From: Myxococcales bacterium
GTDB taxonomy: Bacteria > Myxococcota_A > Polyangia > Palsa-1104 > JAEUJZ01
Direction: 5' to 3'
Assembly: GCA_016794465.1 (NCBI GenBank)
Contig: JAEUKA010000046.1
Coordinates: forward strand, 1-64,000
Length of the DNA stretch: 64,000 bases
Below are positions 1 to 8,482 of this stretch, piece by piece; position 1 is the first letter of the stretch, and every line of letters starts with the position of its first letter. The position numbers and the translations under genes were made by a program. Below the pieces are notes generated by a model that made no database searches, had not been told where the DNA came from, and saw only the letters and a list, made by a program, of their open reading frames with translations.

Positions 1-116
1 TCCGGCTCTGTCTCCACGTCCGGCGTATGCCGCTTCCGAGTCCCATCGATGTCGATGTAGCGAAACGTAAACCGAATCTGCCCATCAGAGTCCCGCCGCT
101 TCTCAAGCTTGGCCAT
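1..116 (-). CDS. Partial CDS, possible tyrosine-recombinase (integrase) N-terminus
   Basis: An open minus-strand frame begins at ATG 116 and runs off the left edge of the window, so only 38 codons are visible. The peptide starts MAKLEKRRDSDGQIRF and continues with a TFRYIDIDGTRKRHTPDV-like stretch. A basic start followed by a K/R-x-DG-x-I-R-(F/Y) strand and a Y-x-D-x-DG-x-R-(K/R) strand is the usual look of the arm-type DNA-binding domain at the N-terminus of phage-type integrases. A G-rich stretch (GGGGGG, then ATGCC) precedes the ATG and could serve as ribosome binding site. The catalytic domain lies outside the window, so the family call is inference; another three-stranded DNA-binding protein is possible. 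Confidence 0.42.
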   Translation of the reverse strand, partial: MAKLEKRRDSDGQIRFTFRYIDIDGTRKRHTPDVETEP

Positions 117-562
117 GGCATCCCCCCACCGTCGCGGCAGCCTCGGCACATGTCGCCCGCCACGCCGCCACGCTGCTTCCCAGATCGTGATCGTAACCCA
201 ACCGGAAAGCGATCAAGGAAGCACCAACCTGAGCCCGCCCAGCCGATCGCGATCGGCAAAGCGAGCAAGCAACCCGACGATCTCCGTCTCTCACAGGCTC
301 AACCGAAGAGCTTGGACTCCGTACCGATCGGCAGCGATCAAGAGGGGAAGCCAAGTTCCCGATCTCGACGGAGCAGCCCATGGACCCTGTGGTCCACAAG
401 CCGAATTTAGCGCCCCAAGATCGTAAATTTGCTAACGATTTTGAATTGAGACGAAAACCACCCCACCGTCGCTGATAAAGCGGAGGTGGTTCGTCTGAGG
501 AAGGAGAGGAAGGGCAGTAGTTTCTGGCCGCGAACTAACCCGAGTCCACTGTGAATCCCACA
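117..562. other. Gene-free stretch upstream of the partial integrase-like gene
   Basis: No convincing gene is seen here. Several overlapping open frames exist on both strands, but their products are Arg/Ser/Pro-rich without domain features, as expected for chance frames in GC-rich DNA. The stretch contains GCGATCGCGATCGGC-type GATC-rich sequence near 245-260. It presumably carries the promoter of the minus-strand gene that leaves the window. No tRNA-like cloverleaf or attachment-site duplication was recognised. Confidence 0.4.
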
Positions 563-690
563 GTTTGAGTAAGAAGCGTGGGGCCGACCGTAGAGCTTTT
601 TTTCGGGCCGCCTGCGGCACGACAAAAAAGTCTCGAAGGGAAGGGGGGCCCCGCGCGAAATGTGCGGGTTTCGGACTGGACGGGGTTTAG
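563..690. repeat. Dispersed structured element, copy 1 of 3
   Basis: This is copy 1 of an element also found near 8353-8482 and 56358-56492. The outer stem pairs GCGTGGGGCC (576-585) with GGCCCCGCGC (647-656), including one G-T wobble. Inside is a stem of CTTTTTT against AAAAAAG, capped by a GCCG-CCTG-CGGC hairpin, followed by the conserved strings GTCTCGAAGGG and GAAATGTGCGGG. The element ends directly at the TAA of the minus-strand ADYC gene (689-687). The T-tract precedes and the A-tract follows the GC hairpin on both strands, the reverse of a Rho-independent terminator. Its function is unknown; it could be a 3'-UTR RNA structure or a non-autonomous mobile element. Confidence 0.8.
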
Positions 691-1775
691 TTGGCGACGC
701 AGTCACCGCTGGCGTTGGTGGCAGTGCAGGGACGAGCACTCAGCAGCACGCGGCTGTGGTTGGCAGTGCAAGCCACGGCGCGATTCGGACACAGGGCGAT
801 GTTGATGGCCAGCCGCTGGAGCATGATGGGATCGGTGCTGCGGTACTCACTCTGGTTGAAGCAGCTGGCGCCGTTCTCATCCCAGAAGGCTTCCATGGTC
901 GCGTAGGTCTGGTTGGTGTCGGAATGAATGCCCACCCGATCTTTGACATGGATGGTGGTCGAGCCGAAGGCGGGATTGAAGCCGGTGGTGACAGGACTGC
1001 CGGTTCCGCAGATGTCATCGCGCTTCATCCGCGTGCAGGCCTGGTGAACCGAGCTCATCGCGACCGACTTGCCCGTGACTTCATCGGTCCGTGAGCCCCA
1101 CGGTCCATAGCCCCACGTTACGCAGCCACCGATCGCGTCATGGGAACAGCTCAGGGTGATCGCATTGGCATCACTGGTGCGGCTGCCGTCTAGGTTCCAG
1201 CGCGCACCGCCAATCGGAATCAGCGACTCGGTCACTGTCTGCACACCCCCATCGTCATCCAGCACCGAGCGCGGGCAGAGACTGACCGACGCAGCCCCAC
1301 CATCGGAGTCATCGCCACCGGAGGTCCACTCCGCTGCATAGCGCGTGAACGTCCCGCTCGCATCGACCGACTCTGTCGTGATGCTCAGCGTCCCCGGCAG
1401 GGAACCGCCCACCGTCAGCACCAAGGTCGCAGCGGCATCTTCAGAGTCCGCACCGACCACCTGAAACGCGCCCTGCGAAGTCGTCAGACTCTGTGCCGAG
1501 ATGCTCTGTCCGTTGTAGGTGATTCCCTGCACCGGCGCATAGGTCAAGCTGCTGCTGGTGCTGACGTACCACTGGTTGCCGGACAGATACAGCCCGGTGA
1601 CGGTCTGGTTGCTCATCGTCGCCCCGAACAGCTGGTTGTAGTTGGTGCTTGACCAGCCATCGCCACGCAGTGCTTTGTGAACCTGATCCTGATCACCGCT
1701 CGACGGCGCAACGCCACAGCCACCTGCCATCACACTTGCCAGACACAGAGCCGAAAAATACTTGTGAAACGACAT
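687..1775 (-). CDS. ADYC-domain lipoprotein
   Basis: The gene encodes a 362-residue secreted protein. The N-terminus MSFHKYFSALCLASVMAGGC is a signal peptide ending in a Cys with an imperfect lipobox, followed by a Ser/Asp-rich linker. The C-terminal half carries the features of the ADYC domain known from myxobacterial surface proteins: SVHQACTRMKRDDIC (the ADYC signature, here with DDIC), then AFWDENGASCF, and a C-terminal cluster of Cys. ATG 1775 is chosen over the in-frame ATG 1781 because the AGGAG lies directly against 1781 but 6 nt before 1775. The gene is monocistronic, with element copy 1 right after its stop. The domain's biochemical role is unknown; envelope localisation is inferred from the signal. 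Confidence 0.75.
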   Translation of the reverse strand: MSFHKYFSALCLASVMAGGCGVAPSSGDQDQVHKALRGDGWSSTNYNQLFGATMSNQTVTGLYLSGNQWYVSTSSSLTYAPVQGITYNGQSISAQSLTTSQGAFQVVGADSEDAAATLVLTVGGSLPGTLSITTESVDASGTFTRYAAEWTSGGDDSDGGAASVSLCPRSVLDDDGGVQTVTESLIPIGGARWNLDGSRTSDANAITLSCSHDAIGGCVTWGYGPWGSRTDEVTGKSVAMSSVHQACTRMKRDDICGTGSPVTTGFNPAFGSTTIHVKDRVGIHSDTNQTYATMEAFWDENGASCFNQSEYRSTDPIMLQRLAINIALCPNRAVACTANHSRVLLSARPCTATNASGDCVAN

Positions 1776-2041
1776 CGTCATCTCCTGTTGTAGGTGTGGG
1801 CGGAGCCACATGCGCTGAGACAGTCTGTGCCAGCTTGGAGGCGCCGCCGCTTTCTCTACGGACTCCCAACTCAAAACTCATGCCAAAAGGAATCATAGTT
1901 TCGTCGGAAAGTGAGCTTCTGCGAAGGACTCTGGACGGCTCTGTTCTAAGTCACAGAATCGACTGGGAATCTGGTCGGAAGCGCGGAAGCGGAGTTCCCA
2001 ATCGGTAGGATGGCGACGATCACCTCAGGAACCCTGCGACC

Positions 2042-2089
2042 TGACACAGCCCTGGTACATGTGTCACCCAGCATCTGGCACTTGTGTCA
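2042..2089. promoter_or_regulatory. TGACACA/TGTGTCA repeated dyad
   Basis: TGACACA at 2042-2048 faces TGTGTCA at 2060-2066 as an inverted repeat with an 11-nt gap. A third TGTGTCA lies at 2083-2089 and overlaps the stop codon of the activator gene. The motif sits about 270-310 nt upstream of the ADYC gene start and at the 3' end of the activator gene, so it could be a binding site for the regulator encoded next door. No -24/-12 sigma54 promoter was recognised between them. The role is speculative. Confidence 0.3.
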
Positions 2090-3481
2090 GGAGTCCCCAT
2101 CCTCGTCATCAAGAGTCTGGTCCCTGCCGAGCGCACTGGCATGGATTCCATAGCGGACAATCAGGCGCTTGAGCTGGGTCCGATGTAGGCCGAGTGCCCG
2201 CGCAGTCGCACTGATGTTGCCCTCACTTTTGCGCAGCGCTTCTTCGACCATGATCCGATCCGGCTGCTCCCGTCGATTGATCGGCGGATGAAACAGCACT
2301 GCGCAAGGTGGCGCGGACTCCTCGATGCGCTCGATCGGCTGACCGGCATGTGCGGCCAGATGCGATGGCTCCACACGCAAAACCCCTCGACCAAGGGCAG
2401 TCTGCGCTGCTGCCCGGACCTCTGCCAGCAGCTCGCGAACATTGCCCGGCCAGACTCGCAACAGACACTGCTCGACAAACAGCGAGGAAACAGAGAGCGG
2501 CTCCGGAATCGACTTGAGCGCCAGCTGAACCAGCCAAGGAATCTCTTCCAACCGCTGCCGCAGCGGCGGGGCAATCACACATGGACTGCTAATCCGGAAA
2601 TAGAGATCTTCGCGAAAGCGACTGCTGCTGACCTCATGCCGCAGGTTGCGATGGGAAGCGGTACAGAGCTGCAGGTTGACCGGTCGCGGACGCAGCGCGC
2701 CCATCGCCAAGACCTCGCGGGTTTCAATGACACGCAGCAGCTTGGCTTGTACCGACAGATCCAGCTCGGCCACTTCATCCAGAAACAGCGTGCCGCCATC
2801 CGCAGACTGAATCAGTCCTTCGGTGTCTGCAACCGCTCCGGAAAACGCACCCCGCCGTGCTCCGAACAGGAGTCGCTCGGCCACTCCGGGCGCAATCGTC
2901 GCGCAGTTGATTGGAACAAATGGTGCCGTCGGTCTGGGCCCCGCACCATGAAAGGTTCGCGCGATTCCTTCTTTGCCGCTGCCGCTGTCTCCGGTGATGT
3001 GAAGCGTCCGTCCATACTGCGCCGCGCGCGCCGCTTGAAGCAGCACCTCTTGCAAGAGCGGACCCATCACCCGATCGTCTCTGAGCCGGACTCCTTCCTT
3101 TTGAAAGGGACGCAGATCACCGCAGAACAGAAACAGGCTATCGCCGGTCCGTAGGACTCTGGCCATCGCACTCTGTAGCGACCCGGAAACCCGCACTCCA
3201 TCGACATAGGTACCGTTCTGACTGCCGTGCTCGACCACTCGAAAGCGCTCGCCGTCAAAGGAAATGCTGGCGTGGCGGCGCGACATCCGAGGATCAGTCG
3301 GAAACAGAGTCCGACCATCGCCACGACCTAACTCCAGCACACTCCCGGGGATCGGAATCGGAGTACAGCAAGGCTCACCGCCGGAAAATATCAGGAGCAG
3401 TCCCGGCACCGGCAGTCCACTTCCTTCTGCTCCCGCCTTTCCACCCACCGAGTCACGCAGCGTAACCGGCTGATCAGCCAT
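2087..3481 (-). CDS. FHA-domain sigma54-dependent activator (bEBP)
   Basis: This 464-residue protein has three modules. An FHA phosphothreonine-binding domain (about 30-115) shows GRG at 52-54, SRRH at 67-70 and NGTYVDG at 89-95. An AAA+ sigma54-interaction domain follows, with Walker A GDSGSGKE (164-171), the sigma54-contacting loop GAFSGA (211-216, Ser instead of the usual Thr), Walker B TLFLDEV (231-237) and FREDLYFRI. A Fis-type HTH is at the C-terminus (KSEGNISATARALGL). This is the FHA-bEBP class abundant in myxobacteria, in which a Ser/Thr kinase signal is read by the FHA domain and sigma54 polymerase is activated. The start is ATG 3481. Its target promoters are not visible; the kinase at 22.7-24 kb is only a possible partner. 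Confidence 0.93.
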   Translation of the reverse strand: MADQPVTLRDSVGGKAGAEGSGLPVPGLLLIFSGGEPCCTPIPIPGSVLELGRGDGRTLFPTDPRMSRRHASISFDGERFRVVEHGSQNGTYVDGVRVSGSLQSAMARVLRTGDSLFLFCGDLRPFQKEGVRLRDDRVMGPLLQEVLLQAARAAQYGRTLHITGDSGSGKEGIARTFHGAGPRPTAPFVPINCATIAPGVAERLLFGARRGAFSGAVADTEGLIQSADGGTLFLDEVAELDLSVQAKLLRVIETREVLAMGALRPRPVNLQLCTASHRNLRHEVSSSRFREDLYFRISSPCVIAPPLRQRLEEIPWLVQLALKSIPEPLSVSSLFVEQCLLRVWPGNVRELLAEVRAAAQTALGRGVLRVEPSHLAAHAGQPIERIEESAPPCAVLFHPPINRREQPDRIMVEEALRKSEGNISATARALGLHRTQLKRLIVRYGIHASALGRDQTLDDEDGDS

Positions 3482-3848
3482 GGCTCACATCCCGCGCAGA
3501 CTCCGTGCCCCGTACCCTAATAAGAGTCATATAAAACTCCTCATATCTCTACCAAGAGATCTAGACTGGCAAGCGATCTGGCCTGGCAAGCGATCTACTT
3601 GGTGCCGCCGATCAGCGTACCGCGCAGGACGGCCTGGCGACAACTCCGCCCACGTGCGCACTAGCTGACCGATTTCGCCCACGTCAGGCTCGAGTACCCT
3701 TGCCGGCGCGAGTCAGCTCACACTCGACCCGCACAGGTGGGCCAGGGTGACAGTCCGCCGCACCACAGCACCCCGCTTGTCTGGGCCTGGGCTTCTGGGG
3801 TAGAAAGGAGCACTCACATTCTCGATTCCCCCAGCTGATAGGTACTCC
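3482..3848. promoter_or_regulatory. Divergent intergenic region with 17-bp-spaced direct repeat
   Basis: This 367-nt region separates the divergent activator and proS genes. The part near 3515-3570 is visibly AT-richer (TAATAAGAGTCATATAAAAC), which suits promoters. CTGGCAAGCGATCT occurs at 3566-3579 and again at 3583-3596, exactly 17 bp apart, so the copies lie on nearly the same helix face as expected for an operator. No T-box-like leader was recognised before proS. The tract 3800-3815 contains AGAAAGGAGC, an SD-like string with no suitable start after it. Confidence 0.45.
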
Positions 3849-5438
3849 ATGGCCAGCCCAGACAAGTCCAGTTCCCAACCAAAGTCCCCCGCACCACAGA
3901 GTGACCAGAAGACCGGCGCCGGCATCACTCCGCGCAGCGTAAGTTACAGCGACTGGTATCTCGACATCATTCACAAAGCCGAGCTGGCCGAGCACAGCGC
4001 CGTCCGGGGCTGCATGGTCATCCGTCCGCACGGCTACGCGATCTGGGAAAAGATGCAGCGCGAGCTGGACGATCGGTTCAAGGCCACCGGTCACGTCAAC
4101 GCCTACTTTCCGCTGTTCATTCCGCTGTCATTCCTGACCCGCGAAGAACAGCACGCCGCCGGCTTTGCCAAGGAGTGCGCGGTCGTTACGCATCATCGGC
4201 TGAAGACGATTGATGGCGTGGTGCAGGTCGATCCGGACTCCAAGCTGGAAGAGCCGCTGGTGGTTCGTCCGACGAGCGAAACCATCATCTGGCATCAGTA
4301 CAAGAACTGGATTCAGAGCTATCGGGATCTGCCGATTCTCATCAACCAGTGGGCCAACGTGGTTCGCTGGGAGCTGCGCACGCGCCTGTTCCTCCGCACC
4401 GCAGAGTTCCTGTGGCAAGAAGGACATACCGCGCACGCGACGGAAGCAGAGGCGCTTACAGAGACGCAGCGGATGCTCGATGTCTATGCCGACTTTGCGG
4501 AAAATGTGATGGCGGTTCCGGTGATCAAAGGTCGCAAGACTCCCGGTGAGCGCTTCGCGGGCGCGCTCGATACGATGTGCATTGAAGCGATGATGCAGGA
4601 CGGCAAAGCGCTGCAAGCAGGAACGTCGCACTACCTGGGACAGAACTTCTCGAAGGGCGCGGATGTGAAGTTCCTCAACCGCGAAGGGAAGCTGGAATAT
4701 GTCTACGCCACCAGCTGGGGAGTGAGCACGCGGCTCGTCGGTGCGCTCATCATGACGCACTCGGATGACACCGGACTGATTCTGCCTCCCAAGCTGGCGC
4801 CGATTCATGTGGTGATCGTTCCCATCTATCGCAAAGACGAAGAAAAGGAGCGCGTCTACGCCGAAGCCGACAAGGTCAAAGCCGAGCTGTCTGCCCAAGG
4901 TCTGACCGTGAAGTTCGACGACCGCGACAACCTTCAGCCCGGCGCCAAGTTCTATGAGTGGGAGAGCAAAGGAGTCCCGATCCGGATCGAAATTGGGCCA
5001 AAAGATCTGGAAAAGGGAGTCCTCTGTTTGGTGCGCCGCTTCGTCCTAGAGCAGCCGGGCGAGACTCCCGAAGCAGAGCGCAAGCGCCGCAAGAGCTTTG
5101 TTCCCCGCGCCGAAGCCATCGCCGGCATTCCCACCATCCTTGCCGAGATGCAAAAGGAGCTGTATCTGCGCGCACTCGCTTTCCGCGCCGCTCGCTCACG
5201 CATCATCGACAGCTTGGAAGACTTCGAGCGCTTCTTCAAACAGGAAGGCGGCGGTTTCGCGTGGGTTCACTTTGCCGGCAGCAGCGACGATGAAGACCAG
5301 CTGTCCAAGCGCTTTGAAACCACCGTCCGCTGCATTCCCCTGCCCGACCAGATTCCTCCTGAAGCGCAAGGCTCTGGCACCTGCATCTTAACCGGCCAGC
5401 CCTCCCCCCAGCGCGTCATCATGGCAAAGGCGTACTGA
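3849..5438 (+). CDS. proS: Prolyl-tRNA synthetase, eukaryote/archaeal type
   Basis: This class II aminoacyl-tRNA synthetase charges tRNA-Pro in the cytoplasm. The 529-residue product carries the class II core: motif 2 near [20 protein letters not shown], the downstream [12 protein letters not shown] and motif 3 [20 protein letters not shown]. An anticodon-binding domain follows ([10 protein letters not shown]... [20 protein letters not shown]), and the protein ends in a short domain closing ...MAKAY. The lack of the bacterial editing (INS) insertion and the C-terminal extension ending in Tyr mark the short ProS type 3 form, which occurs in some bacteria including myxobacteria. The start ATG 3849 gives the expected N-terminal [14 protein letters not shown]. 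Its TGA is only 3 nt from the next gene. Confidence 0.96.
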   Translation: MASPDKSSSQPKSPAPQSDQKTGAGITPRSVSYSDWYLDIIHKAELAEHSAVRGCMVIRPHGYAIWEKMQRELDDRFKATGHVNAYFPLFIPLSFLTREEQHAAGFAKECAVVTHHRLKTIDGVVQVDPDSKLEEPLVVRPTSETIIWHQYKNWIQSYRDLPILINQWANVVRWELRTRLFLRTAEFLWQEGHTAHATEAEALTETQRMLDVYADFAENVMAVPVIKGRKTPGERFAGALDTMCIEAMMQDGKALQAGTSHYLGQNFSKGADVKFLNREGKLEYVYATSWGVSTRLVGALIMTHSDDTGLILPPKLAPIHVVIVPIYRKDEEKERVYAEADKVKAELSAQGLTVKFDDRDNLQPGAKFYEWESKGVPIRIEIGPKDLEKGVLCLVRRFVLEQPGETPEAERKRRKSFVPRAEAIAGIPTILAEMQKELYLRALAFRAARSRIIDSLEDFERFFKQEGGGFAWVHFAGSSDDEDQLSKRFETTVRCIPLPDQIPPEAQGSGTCILTGQPSPQRVIMAKAY

Positions 5439-5441
5439 GCC

Positions 5442-6851
5442 ATGACGGCGACCAAAGCACCGAAGAAGGTACGGGCGAGTCGATCGACTCAGCGACCAGC
5501 ATCGACCGCGCGGACGGCATCGACCGATGGCAGCGAGATCTGGCCTGCCTATCTGCTGTCGCTCAAGCTCTCGAACGTTCGGTGCTTTGGTCCCGAGCAG
5601 ACCCTCAATCTCTCTCGTCCCGACGGAAAGCCGGCCCGCTGGACCGTGATCCTTGGCAACAACGGAGTCGGAAAGACCACCCTGCTAGAAGCACTCGCGC
5701 TGATGCTTCCAGAGCAAAAGCGCTATTCTGACGGCGACTTGGGTGCAACTTCCCCCTTGGGATATACTTTTCCGGTACCGCGACGTTGGTTTCGTTACTC
5801 GCAGAATCACTTTGAGCTAGTCGTTGGTTTGTCGTGGAGTAACACGCTCGAAGGTGAAATCTGCAAGGACTCAATCACCAAGCAGGGCCTCTCAGCAGGT
5901 GCTGACGACCCATTCCCAACATACTCCAGTACGTACGCCAATCAGACGCATGGGACGGTTGTATATGCCTATGGAGCGAGCCGTCGTCCCGGTGAGCCAT
6001 CTCTCAGCGATGAACAAAACAGAAACACCATCAGCACGCTGTTTTCTAACAACGCAACGTTGCGGAATCCAGAGGAGTGGTGGTTACAAACTGACTTCAC
6101 GGCGGCCAAAGAGTCTCCTCATCAGCAGCGGGCCAAGCGGCAGCTCGCCCGCGTCAAGGATGTCCTGGTCCGTGTCCTGCCCGATGTTCACGACGTACGG
6201 GTTGTGACCAGCGAGCGACGGGGCGGACTGGTCAAGCAGGTCGCCGAAGTGAAGACGGACGATGGCTGGATTCCGATGTCGGCACTCGGACTTGGCTATC
6301 GAACGATGACGGCATGGATGGTCGACTTTGCCAGTCGGCTGATGGAGCGGTACAGCGACCTGACCGATCCGCTGGCGGGACCGGCGGTGTGCTTGGTGGA
6401 TGAGATCGATCTGCACCTGCATCCACGCTGGCAGCGTGAGCTGATCTCGCATCTCTCCCAGCTGTTTCCGCAGACACAGTTTGTGGTGACCGCGCATAGC
6501 CCGCTGGTGGTGCAGGCCGCCACCGATGCAAACTTGGTGATCCTCCGACGCGAAGGCGATCACGTCGTCATCGATCAACACTCCGGCTCTGTCCGCAGCT
6601 GGCGCCTGGATCAGATCCTGACCAGCGAGCTGTTTGAGCTGCCAAGCGCCCGCGCCCCAGATCTCGATCAGCCAATCCGAGAACGCAATGCCCTGCTCGC
6701 CAAGCCACGTCTCACCGCGACCGATGAGAAGCGACTCGCGGAGCTGCGCCGTCAGCTCGCAGATCTTCCGACCGGCGAAACCAGCGAAGACATCGAAGCC
6801 ATGGACTTGATTCGCCGTGCAGCCGTCGCGCTGCGTGCCCCCAAAAAATGA
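5442..6851 (+). CDS. ptuA: AAA/ABC-type ATPase of a Septu-like (PtuAB) defence pair
   Basis: This 469-residue ATPase is of the OLD/RecF-like ABC class. After a Thr/Ser/Ala-rich tail of about 35 residues it shows Walker A GNNGVGKT (72-79), a signature-like ALGLGYR near 280, Walker B CLVDEIDLHLHP near 315 and a TAHSP H-loop near 350. No TOPRIM domain is seen. The gene overlaps the HNH gene by ATGA, the arrangement of Septu systems, where a PtuA ATPase holds a PtuB nuclease until phage infection. It begins 3 nt after proS, with an AAAGG ribosome site inside proS, so the two may be co-transcribed. Roughly 5740-6110 is visibly more AT-rich than its neighbours, consistent with transfer. Reverse transcriptase (retron) partners are absent. 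The defence role is inference. Confidence 0.75.
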   Translation: MTATKAPKKVRASRSTQRPASTARTASTDGSEIWPAYLLSLKLSNVRCFGPEQTLNLSRPDGKPARWTVILGNNGVGKTTLLEALALMLPEQKRYSDGDLGATSPLGYTFPVPRRWFRYSQNHFELVVGLSWSNTLEGEICKDSITKQGLSAGADDPFPTYSSTYANQTHGTVVYAYGASRRPGEPSLSDEQNRNTISTLFSNNATLRNPEEWWLQTDFTAAKESPHQQRAKRQLARVKDVLVRVLPDVHDVRVVTSERRGGLVKQVAEVKTDDGWIPMSALGLGYRTMTAWMVDFASRLMERYSDLTDPLAGPAVCLVDEIDLHLHPRWQRELISHLSQLFPQTQFVVTAHSPLVVQAATDANLVILRREGDHVVIDQHSGSVRSWRLDQILTSELFELPSARAPDLDQPIRERNALLAKPRLTATDEKRLAELRRQLADLPTGETSEDIEAMDLIRRAAVALRAPKK

Positions 6852-7612
6852 TCCGGATCAGCAGACCGAAGTCGATTCCCAGCGTACTCCGCAAAAAGGG
6901 GCGGCGGCTCACGCGAGCGGATGAGAAGGAGTACCAGCGCGACCCGCAGGCGTTTCGCGATGGCAGCAAGCGATTTGCTTTCGATCGGAGCGTCTACGCG
7001 GATGCTTCGGTCAAAAAAGCACTGCTCGCCGCGCAGCACGACAAGTGTGCGTTCTGTGAGTCGAAGCCGCTCCCTGTCAGCGACGGTGATGTCGAGCACT
7101 TCCGCCCCAAAGCTGCGGTGCAGCAAGCCGTGTCAACCCCCTGCGAGCGGCCCGGTTATTACTGGCTGGCCTACGCTTGGCACAACCTCCTTTTCTCTTG
7201 CGAGCGCTGCAATCGTCGCCACAAAAAGAGCCTCTTTCCGCTCGTGGATCCACAACAGCGGGCACGCATCCCTACCGATCCGATCGAGACAGAGCAGCCG
7301 ATCTTCATCAATCCCGCAGAAGAAGATCCATCGGCGCATATCTCCTTCCGAGAACATGTCCCGATCGCACGCAACGGGAGCCGACGAGGCAAACGGACCA
7401 TCCAGGCGCTCGGGCTCGATCGCGAGCACCTCAACGAAGCCCGTGAGACTCACCTCAAACTCCTCAATCACATCTTTCTGCTTACCCGCTTGCCAGGGAT
7501 TCCGCCCGAACACCGGACCTCGGCAGAGGATCTCCTGCGACGGATGACCACCGATCAGGCGGAGTACGCGTCCATGTCACGGATCGCGGTGGCGACGTGG
7601 CAAGCCCAGTAG
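6848..7612 (+). CDS. ptuB: HNH nuclease of the Septu-like pair
   Basis: This 254-residue protein resembles the TIGR02646/PtuB-type HNH endonucleases. The zinc knuckles and active site are visible: CAFC (67-70), DVEHFRPK (81-88, with the catalytic-type H84), then YYWLAYAWHNLLFSCERCNRRHK, in which C118, C121, N122 and H125 complete the HNH fold. The start ATG 6848 overlaps the TGA of the ATPase gene (ATGA), so the two are probably translationally coupled. In Septu and in some retrons this partner cleaves nucleic acid once released by the ATPase. Only the two genes are present, so a type I Septu-like reading fits best. All recognised catalytic residues appear intact. Confidence 0.78.
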   Translation: MIRISRPKSIPSVLRKKGRRLTRADEKEYQRDPQAFRDGSKRFAFDRSVYADASVKKALLAAQHDKCAFCESKPLPVSDGDVEHFRPKAAVQQAVSTPCERPGYYWLAYAWHNLLFSCERCNRRHKKSLFPLVDPQQRARIPTDPIETEQPIFINPAEEDPSAHISFREHVPIARNGSRRGKRTIQALGLDREHLNEARETHLKLLNHIFLLTRLPGIPPEHRTSAEDLLRRMTTDQAEYASMSRIAVATWQAQ

Positions 7613-7628
7613 CGAAGCCCCCGCCCTC

Positions 7629-8333
7629 TCACCCCAGCGATCGGTGGAGGGTTTCCATCACGAGGTTGCAAGTGGCGTGGAACAGCGTTCCGGCCAGGAC
7701 CGAGCCGCTTGACAGGCGCAGCAGGCCAAACAGGAGCCCGGGAAAGAACACCAGCAGCGACGCCGGATGGAACGTCACCAGATAGTGTCCCAGCGCAAAC
7801 AGCGCCGCTTGCAGGAGCCAAGCCCGCTGCACCGACATCACCTCGCTGAGCCGCTGCTGTAGATAGCCGCGAAAGAAGAACTCCTCCGGCAGCGCCACCA
7901 CCAGCAGCTGCGACACAACCAGCAGCGGCAGCTGCGGCGGCAAGCGCAGCACCTTGGCAATCGGAGTCGGACAGACCACCAGCTTCATCAGGTACTGCGG
8001 ACAGAGCGTGTGAACAAACAGCTCGTAGCAGTAGCCAAACGGCGGCAGCACCACCATCGTCAGCGCAATCCACAGCAGCAGAGATCGCCCGACTGGCCGA
8101 AAGCGCAGGCCGAAGTCCTCTAGCTCACGACCACGCCGCCACAACAGCAGCGCCGGCAGATACAGAAACGCCACCGCCGCCACCACCGCGATGTTGCTCT
8201 CCACCAGCGGAATGCTGCGCAGCCGATACAGCACCGACACCAGCACCGTAGCGCCCAAAAACAGCAGCCCCACCTCGCGAAAGATGGCACGACGGGAAGC
8301 AGCGGAAACAGGCGAAACGGACGAAGACGACAC
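7629..8333 (-). CDS. CPBP-family intramembrane metalloprotease
   Basis: This hydrophobic 234-residue protein has about six to eight membrane segments. It carries the CPBP (CaaX protease and bacteriocin-processing) motifs: ALPEEFFFRGYLQQRL (EExxxR), FALGHYLVTFH and LAGTLFHATCNLVMETL (H and N). These glutamic-type intramembrane proteases cleave near membrane-embedded ends of substrates. Some myxobacterial members (myxosortases) process MYXO-CTERM tails, and such a tail is present on the M36 protease at 37-41 kb, but the link is only by analogy. The start is uncertain: GTG 8333 is chosen, while TTG 8366 would extend the gene into structured element copy 2. Confidence 0.8.
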   Translation of the reverse strand: MSSSSVSPVSAASRRAIFREVGLLFLGATVLVSVLYRLRSIPLVESNIAVVAAVAFLYLPALLLWRRGRELEDFGLRFRPVGRSLLLWIALTMVVLPPFGYCYELFVHTLCPQYLMKLVVCPTPIAKVLRLPPQLPLLVVSQLLVVALPEEFFFRGYLQQRLSEVMSVQRAWLLQAALFALGHYLVTFHPASLLVFFPGLLFGLLRLSSGSVLAGTLFHATCNLVMETLHRSLG

Positions 8334-8352
8334 GGCGTACGAAGCGACCTTA

Positions 8353-8482
8353 CCTAGTTTGAGCAAAGAGACTGGGGGCGACCGGAGAGCTTTTTTTCGG
8401 GCCGCCTGCGGAACGGAAAAAAGTCTCGCAGGGTAGCGGGGCCCCAGTCGAAATATGCGGGCTTGGGAGCGGACAGGGGTTA
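8353..8482. repeat. Dispersed structured element, copy 2 of 3
   Basis: Copy 2 shares with copy 1 the string AGTTTGAG at its left edge, the GAGAGCTTTTTTTCGGGCCG block, CCGCCTGCGG, GAAAAAAGTCTCG and GAAATATGCGGG. Its outer stem differs in sequence but still pairs: GACTGGGG (8370-8377) with CCCCAGTC (8442-8449). Compared with GCGTGGGG/CCCC(A/G)CGC in the other copies, the changes on the two strands compensate. It lies between the stop of the ceramidase-like gene (8482-8480) and the start of the CPBP gene, both on the minus strand, so it would be transcribed as 3' or 5' untranslated RNA. Confidence 0.8.

Noticed and set aside
103..399. Small minus-strand gene of 98 codons upstream of the integrase-like gene
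   Set aside because: The peptide has no domain or compositional feature beyond chance for GC-rich DNA, and it overlaps the more protein-like frame at 1-116.
591..631. Rho-independent terminator in structured element copy 1
   Set aside because: The T-tract precedes the GC hairpin and the A-tract follows it on both strands, the reverse of what is needed for termination.
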